Origin: Hofstenia miamia
Taxonomy: Eukaryota; Xenacoelomorpha; Acoela
Direction: 5' to 3'
Assembly (NCBI GenBank): GCA_004352715.1
Contig: SCFE01000101.1
Location: 1,152,030 to 1,216,029 of the forward strand
DNA: 64,000 nucleotides
Shown here: positions 59,482 to 64,000 of the stretch, piece after piece
Layout: each line of letters begins with the position of its first letter
Numbering within the stretch: the first letter of the stretch is position 1
Notes under the pieces: model-generated
Seen by the model: only the letters and a program-made list of their open reading frames with translations
Database searches by the model: none
Told to the model about the DNA's origin: nothing
Translations under genes and position numbers: made by a program

Positions 59482-60297
59482 TTCATAAACCCAAGTCCTA
59501 GGCTTACAATTGCTGAGCAACTGCTGCATTTGAAGAATAGTTGTCCATTTATACAATTTATAAAAACCAAGCCAGACAAATTTGGGATTAAATTCTATGT
59601 GATAGTAAATTATGAAGATTGTGAAAGTAAGTATGTTTTGAACTACTTTGCACATATCAAAAGAAGAAGGACATGTTAGCAGGCTTTGCAACTCTGTAGT
59701 TGCCAAACTAATAAAACTATTCGAGAACTGAGGACATAATGTAAATGCTGAAAATTTTTACTACACATAAACTGAGAAGCCTTTTATTAAAACGTACAAC
59801 GTACAGTGTATGTTGGAACAGTAGACTTGAATTCCAGGGACCTTTGTCCAGACATGTTAAGAAAAAGCCAACTTTACTCAACAAATTTTTATATGCTGGC
59901 ATTTACTTCAAATATAGTCGGTGTTTCATATGAATGAAAGCCCAAGAGGTAATTTATGGTTATGTCATCAATGCACACAAAATCGACAGTTGATTTTGTT
60001 TCACAAAAAAAATACCTGAAACCATCAGTACCTATACTGCTACAAAAGTAGAAATGGGTATCGTAGATTGTATGTAATACTAAAATGCAACCAGACGCTG
60101 GCCAATTGCTGTATTCTATGATATCTTAGACAAAGCAGCTCTAAATTCATGGCTGTTATAAAAGAAAGCCACGAAAACTCAATCTCTTGATCGATGAAAT
60201 TACATCTATGAAATTGCTCATGAACCTGCAGGTCTTGATGACGCTCAGCAGGAAGAAGACATTGAACAACAAGATACACATGCGCTATTTGCATAAC
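59482..60297 (+). pseudogene. piggyBac-like transposase relic (C-terminal half)
   Basis: The plus frames contain the piggyBac DDE order: PSPRLTIAEQLLHLKNSCPF followed by IQFIKTKPDKFGIKFYV and SKYVLN (59488-59640), then a NAENFYYT-HKLRSLLLKRTTY segment (about 59745-59810, the DNFYTS region), then EMGIVDCM and NATRRWPIAVFYDILDKAAL (60050-60140, the GGVDLMDQ...RRWP region). At least five stops and several shifts break it, and the N-terminal part and TTAA-flanked termini were not found. An inactive, old copy. Confidence 0.85.
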
Positions 60298-60330
60298 GAA
60301 ACCTAACCAGAATTAATTTATATTAGAGCT

Positions 60331-60960
60331 GTGCTGTTACGGGCTTAACCGCGATTAATCACGGTTAATCAAAAGTTACGGTTATAAATTTTAGAAGTTA
60401 GGGCGGTTACGGCTATTACCGAAAATCGGACATCATTCTCTTCTGTCTGCACTCCCTCATCTGCTGCTTCACCTACCCCAAAGTAACGAAATATATTGGA
60501 TTTTGATTCAGATAACAATATCGAAAGAACTTCAACACACAATTGCTCAAAAGTTTCAGATTAACAATTTATCCAATACTCGAATGGTGGAATACAAAGG
60601 CCTCCATACTTCTAACAATGTTGCAAATTGCTCTCTCATACTTGGGAATTCCCGCTACACAGAAATAAACTGAAAGGTCAACAAGTGATGCAGGCAACAT
60701 CATCACAAGCAAATGTACCTCTCTTGCCCAATTCAGGTGAATGAACTTACTTTTATTCAATTAGTCAAAAGACCCCTTCCATAAATTTTGTTTCAAAGAC
60801 ATTTTATATTTCAGTTATTCTTGTTGAAATTTTTATATTTTGAGTATATTGCTTTGCGTTATAAAAAATATAGGGCGTTTACGGGGGTTAGGGTTACAAA
60901 AAACGTCGGTTTCGGGCATTTATTGTTACTATGGTTATGGTTAGGTTAAGGCCATGAAAA
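60331..60960 (+). mobile_element. Internally deleted hAT transposon relic
   Basis: The plus strand at 60571-60760 reads DPILEWWNTKASILLTMLQI, then LSYLGIPAT and ERSTSDAGNIITSK, the C-terminal dimerisation domain of hAT transposases (EWW...IPATSxxSERxFSxAGxIxxxxRxxL), with two stops. On either side are repeats of ttacgg/ggttat/ggttaatc (60335-60430) and ggttagggtt/ggttatggttagg (60890-60950), like hAT subterminal repeats. The rest of the transposase is missing. Exact ends and target duplication were not resolved, so the boundaries are approximate. Confidence 0.7.
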
Positions 60961-62297
60961 GAGAAAATTTTCAGAAATATTATCACAAAGATATCGAAAA
61001 ATAGAAACTATTTGTTAGTTCAAGACAGACGCTAGTAATTAAAAGTAGATTAAAATCTATTGTGTAATTTCATTACAATTACATATATAAATGCACCAAC
61101 AGGTTTTCATGGTAAACCTGAGAACGCAGCATGACATGCGACCGTACATGGTATCAACCAATCACCAACATTATGATGATTAGTTATCATAACTAGACTT
61201 CATAAGTAAAATATCTTTCATAAAGTGTTTTTTATTTTGTCAGCCAGTTACAGGTAAAACTCGGTTGCAGACCACATAGCTTATGTCTTTCTCCATTGCC
61301 CATTGATGACCACTGCCCTATTTTGCGCCACGATATTTCTTCTAGTATCCAAATTGCTCCACCCAAAAAATCTGCTCTAAGAACTATTTGCGGTATCATA
61401 TCGCCCCATAATTGCTTTATGACATTTTTTTAAAGTTGAACCACCACTGCTAAAAATTCTGTATACTTTACAGCTTAGAAGAAGCATGTCGGTTTCAAAT
61501 GACGCATAGTATTACTACCAATAGAAATAAAAAACATGCAGGATTCTAATGCATAGTCAATTGAATCGTAATGCCTGTTGAAAACTAATGATGCTTAGAC
61601 CCTGAATATCTTATTAGTATTATATAATAGAATTAAATTTTAACAAGAATTGAATTTTTAAATTGCTCATTAAATCCAATATTATCAAGCAGGCAGCCTG
61701 AATAAACAAAACATAACATTACAATTTCTATAATTTAAGTTTTTTTAGTTTCCCTCAACTCAAAAGTGTTATTGTACCCATGGGTAACTACATTAGCAAA
61801 ACTTTGTTTCGAGGTACCCTGCCACACATCATTCCATGAGTCGATTCGCCCCACTTCCATTCTATATGCCAGTGATTACTAATTGTTCTAAATTATATTG
61901 ATTTTACATTATGCGATTGCATGGTAAATAAATATGGATAAGAGAAGTAGCATTAATTATGTTAATGCTTATTGCGACCATTTTTTAATTAAATAAAAAC
62001 CGCCCCCTCACGTTAAGTCTATTACTGACAAGCAAGCATAGTAGTTGTAAACATTGGAAAGCAATTGAATTGATTTTTTAAGTAGATACAGAGAGATACG
62101 TCAACATTTAATGTACACTATATGGTATAATGAAACTGTCTAGAATAAATGAATTGATGTGTGTGACTGAGCAATGCATTAACCGGGGCTGTGCATCATA
62201 TAAAAATGGAGTTGGGTCGATATCTTGTTTTTTTCAAAATATTTCGGGTAGATATTCGGCTATTTCAGGTATCAATTATATTAAGTCTCCTGATATT
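60961..62297. other. Mostly non-coding
   Basis: A GC-richer patch at 61250-61460 contains two ccactg-type motifs that resemble hAT termini in the same orientation (gaccactgccct, accaccactgc), but no paired end was found. A 73-codon frame at 62130-62351 overlaps the next gene's acceptor and is not supported. Confidence 0.35.
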
Positions 62298-62309
62298 CCT
62301 TTGTTTCAG
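62298..62309 (+). promoter_or_regulatory. Splice (or trans-splice) acceptor
   Basis: A pyrimidine-rich run ends ccttttgtttcag-like (cctttgtttcag at 62298-62309), followed by an exon that leads to the ATG at 62405 and a poly(A) signal at 62615. With no upstream coding exon needed, it could join a 5' UTR exon or a spliced leader. Confidence 0.45.
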
Positions 62310-62404
62310 ACAGTGACGCACACAAGAGGAGCATATAATGGGATGTTGTGAAAATTTCATTGGGCTTTGCCAGCTTTTGGTCACCCAAGTTAATCACAAC
62401 TAAG

Positions 62405-62602
62405 ATGCCTCTCGTCAGAAAGTTCTATATACGCTCCTGGCTTTGTACTCTTAACCCTATCCCGGGCGGAGAGAAATCTCCCGGTCCGCCTATTCAGGAG
62501 CTGCGTAAAACTTCCCACCCCTACAATCTTCCAAACAAATGGTACAATCAACGCAATGTTGGTTATGTACAAAGTTCATATTTTTCTCCTGCATTAGGCT
62601 AA
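62405..62602 (+). CDS. Small basic protein of 65 residues, unidentified
   Basis: ATG 62405 to TAA 62602. It encodes MPLVRKFYIRSWLCTLNPIP, then GGEKSPGPPIQELRKTSHPY and NLPNKWYNQRNVGYV. The segment is clearly GC-richer than its surroundings, has varied codons, sits 95 bases after a strong acceptor and is followed 13 bases later by AATAAA (62615-62620), a coherent 3'-terminal exon. The basic, Pro/Tyr/Trp-rich, short sequence is reminiscent of small mitochondrial proteins, but I do not recognise it and that is only an impression. A 21-codon upstream ATG frame (62338) precedes it. The frame is open back to 62339 without ATG, so the exon could also belong to a longer protein. Confidence 0.5.
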   Translation: MPLVRKFYIRSWLCTLNPIPGGEKSPGPPIQELRKTSHPYNLPNKWYNQRNVGYVQSSYFSPALG

Positions 62603-62614
62603 GCTGTTAGAAAA

Positions 62615-62620
62615 AATAAA
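62615..62620 (+). terminator. Poly(A) signal of the small gene
   Basis: AATAAA 13 bases after the stop codon at 62602. Confidence 0.5.
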
Positions 62621-63727
62621 TGTTGTAAAGTTTAAAATTGCTCGTGTCTGTAACGGCTTTTTCGCAAAATTTGCTGTTATGGCCTAATCATCTCTGACTT
62701 TGCTACAACATGATTCAAAGAAACTTGTGAAGAGTGTGTCTACAGAAAATAAGAATATTGCTCCCATGGACTATAGACTCCCTGATTATAAAAACCTTCG
62801 TAATGTGTCTTTTAAGTTATAAATGTCGATAACATCCGGCCCATGTTTGTTCAATAATATATACAATTTTCCAATGATTTACAGCTTTCGTTGTTTATAG
62901 TTTCTGTTTTAAATCATTTAGTAGATTAGGCAAGAGTTTAATAATAGTTTCCTTATTATATTGCGGTAAAAAAAATTGTTTATAGACGGAAATATTGTTT
63001 GTAGATTAACTTTAATAGAAATGTTAACCTTAGAAGACAATAAACATTATTTTTCTCTATTTTTGGAACCAAAAGTAATAATTATATTTTGAAAAATGTA
63101 TTATTTCAATTGTGAATTCATCACCAAATCAATAAATTGAATATTCCAATTAAATAATAGGCCTGCTTTATTCAAATTGGGCAAACCCCATTGTTAATTA
63201 TAATATTAAGAATACATAAGATATGCAAACTAATATTTATATGTACATGTAATTGAAAAAAATAATCTAAGGTACTAAACGTGCTATTTCATAAAAGAAT
63301 TTAAATTATTTTAACAACCATTGATTTTGTCACTGAATTGCTGTGAGACCATTTATGGTATTAATTGACATTAAAAGTTTTCAAAAATTTTCATAAATCT
63401 TAAAAATATATTGTCTGTGTTTTCAAAAATGAAAGATAGATTTAGGAGAAGATAATAATTGCGATTATTTCAAAATAACTATCTATCAAACACTCTTCCC
63501 TGCAAGACATGGATAAAAAATAAAAGTTGTACATTATTTTATTGTAAAGTGATTTTGCGGAGGAGAATGGGAATTATTAGTTTGACATTTAACTGATGCA
63601 GTTGAAAACAGTGAGTGTAGATATCCGGGCGACGGACATGAATCAAATTTCTAATTCACTTTGACATTATGTTAATACAATTAATTAGGAATGTGTAAAG
63701 CTTTATACTATCACGCAGTTTGTGCTC
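62621..63727. other. Intergenic; possible last exon near 63.60-63.65 kb
   Basis: Mostly AT-rich. At 63601 a weak acceptor (ctgatgcag) is followed by a GC-richer stretch that reads ENSECRYPGDGHESNF then a stop, about 75 bases before a canonical AATAAA. This is suggestive of a terminal exon but too short to judge. Confidence 0.3.
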
Positions 63728-63733
63728 AATAAA
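63728..63733 (+). terminator. Candidate poly(A) signal
   Basis: AATAAA in the context gtgctcaataaagactgttt, with T/G-rich sequence just downstream, a typical animal cleavage context. The gene it would serve is unidentified. Confidence 0.35.
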
Positions 63734-63966
63734 GACTGTTTGCTTTGATCACGTCTAATTCTCTCCACTTTCTATTTCACTCAAGACCATTCACTCATTC
63801 TTCTCGATAAATAAATTACATGTATTGCGATTTTGATACAAAACATTCATCCAGACTGACCAGCCATTCATTTTATTAGAAGTTCTCTCGTAAAGACATG
63901 TGTTCCGTAAATTTGCAAACGTATTAGAGCTTAATTATAGTTCAGGGACATTCAGATATTGTTGAA

Positions 63967-63969
<3 letters not shown>
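63734..63969. other. Non-coding end of window
   Basis: Nothing recognised before the terminal TA repeat. Confidence 0.5.

Positions 63970-64000
<31 letters not shown>
63970..64000. repeat. (AT)n microsatellite reaching the window end
   Basis: AT run that continues to the last base. Like the two N gaps, it may border an assembly break. Confidence 0.9.

Noticed and set aside
62390-62572. 60-codon minus-strand frame
   Set aside because: Antisense to the better-supported 65-residue plus-strand gene with acceptor and poly(A) signal.
1-64000. CRISPR arrays, tRNA and rRNA genes, prokaryotic operons
   Set aside because: No regularly spaced repeats, no tRNA box A/B pairs or rRNA landmarks were recognised, and the introns and transposons show eukaryotic DNA.

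Overview
This is an AT-rich (about 70 percent A+T by eye) animal nuclear DNA window with few genes and many mobile-element remains. The best gene is a three-exon TCTE1/DRC5, a subunit of the ciliary nexin-dynein regulatory complex, so the organism is a eukaryote with motile cilia or flagella. GT-AG introns, AATAAA poly(A) signals, hAT, mariner/Tc1, piggyBac and Penelope-like relics, and sharply mosaic CpG depletion all point to an invertebrate animal. The species cannot be named from the sequence. No rRNA, tRNA or CRISPR array was recognised.

Layout. 1-5.6 kb: non-coding, two 1,000-base N gaps beside (TA)n runs, and a near-perfect duplication around a single N. 5.55-5.64 kb: a compact cluster of CRE, E-box, CCAAT and TATA-like sequences that looks like a promoter. 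5.64-27.9 kb: a CpG-depleted domain without a recognisable host gene. It holds old duplicated and inverted repeats, a deleted mariner-type element (9658-10602), a hAT MITE (12820-13172), a TIR element with an inverted partner (15567-19333), a second inverted repeat (20.1/22.6 kb) and a 1.8-kb hAT element (25192-26981). 28.3-34.2 kb: the gene-bearing part. TCTE1 is on plus. An EF-hand protein gene is on minus, converging on it, with an in-frame TAA near its 5' end. Just upstream of that is the last exon of another minus-strand gene. 36.9-38.7 kb and 42.9-45.35 kb: two decayed mobile-type protein genes of families seen in many invertebrate genomes. 39.3-39.9 kb: a Tc1-like relic. 46.3-51 kb: a hAT MITE with an 8-bp target duplication, a small putative secreted protein ORF, a Penelope-like GIY-YIG fragment with a 3' hairpin, and a collapsed or duplicated assembly join. 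59.5-61 kb: piggyBac and hAT transposase relics. 62.3-62.6 kb: a small gene with splice acceptor, 65-codon ORF and poly(A) signal.

The only genes with a clear cellular role are TCTE1 (axoneme motility) and the four-EF-hand calcium-binding protein. They are convergent neighbours, not an operon, and calcium control of ciliary beating would be only a guess. The items most worth checking are the EF-hand gene's in-frame stop with its tight tandem neighbour, the promoter-bounded CpG-depleted domain, and the precisely bounded hAT insertions. I did not find convincing evidence of a new multi-gene system.
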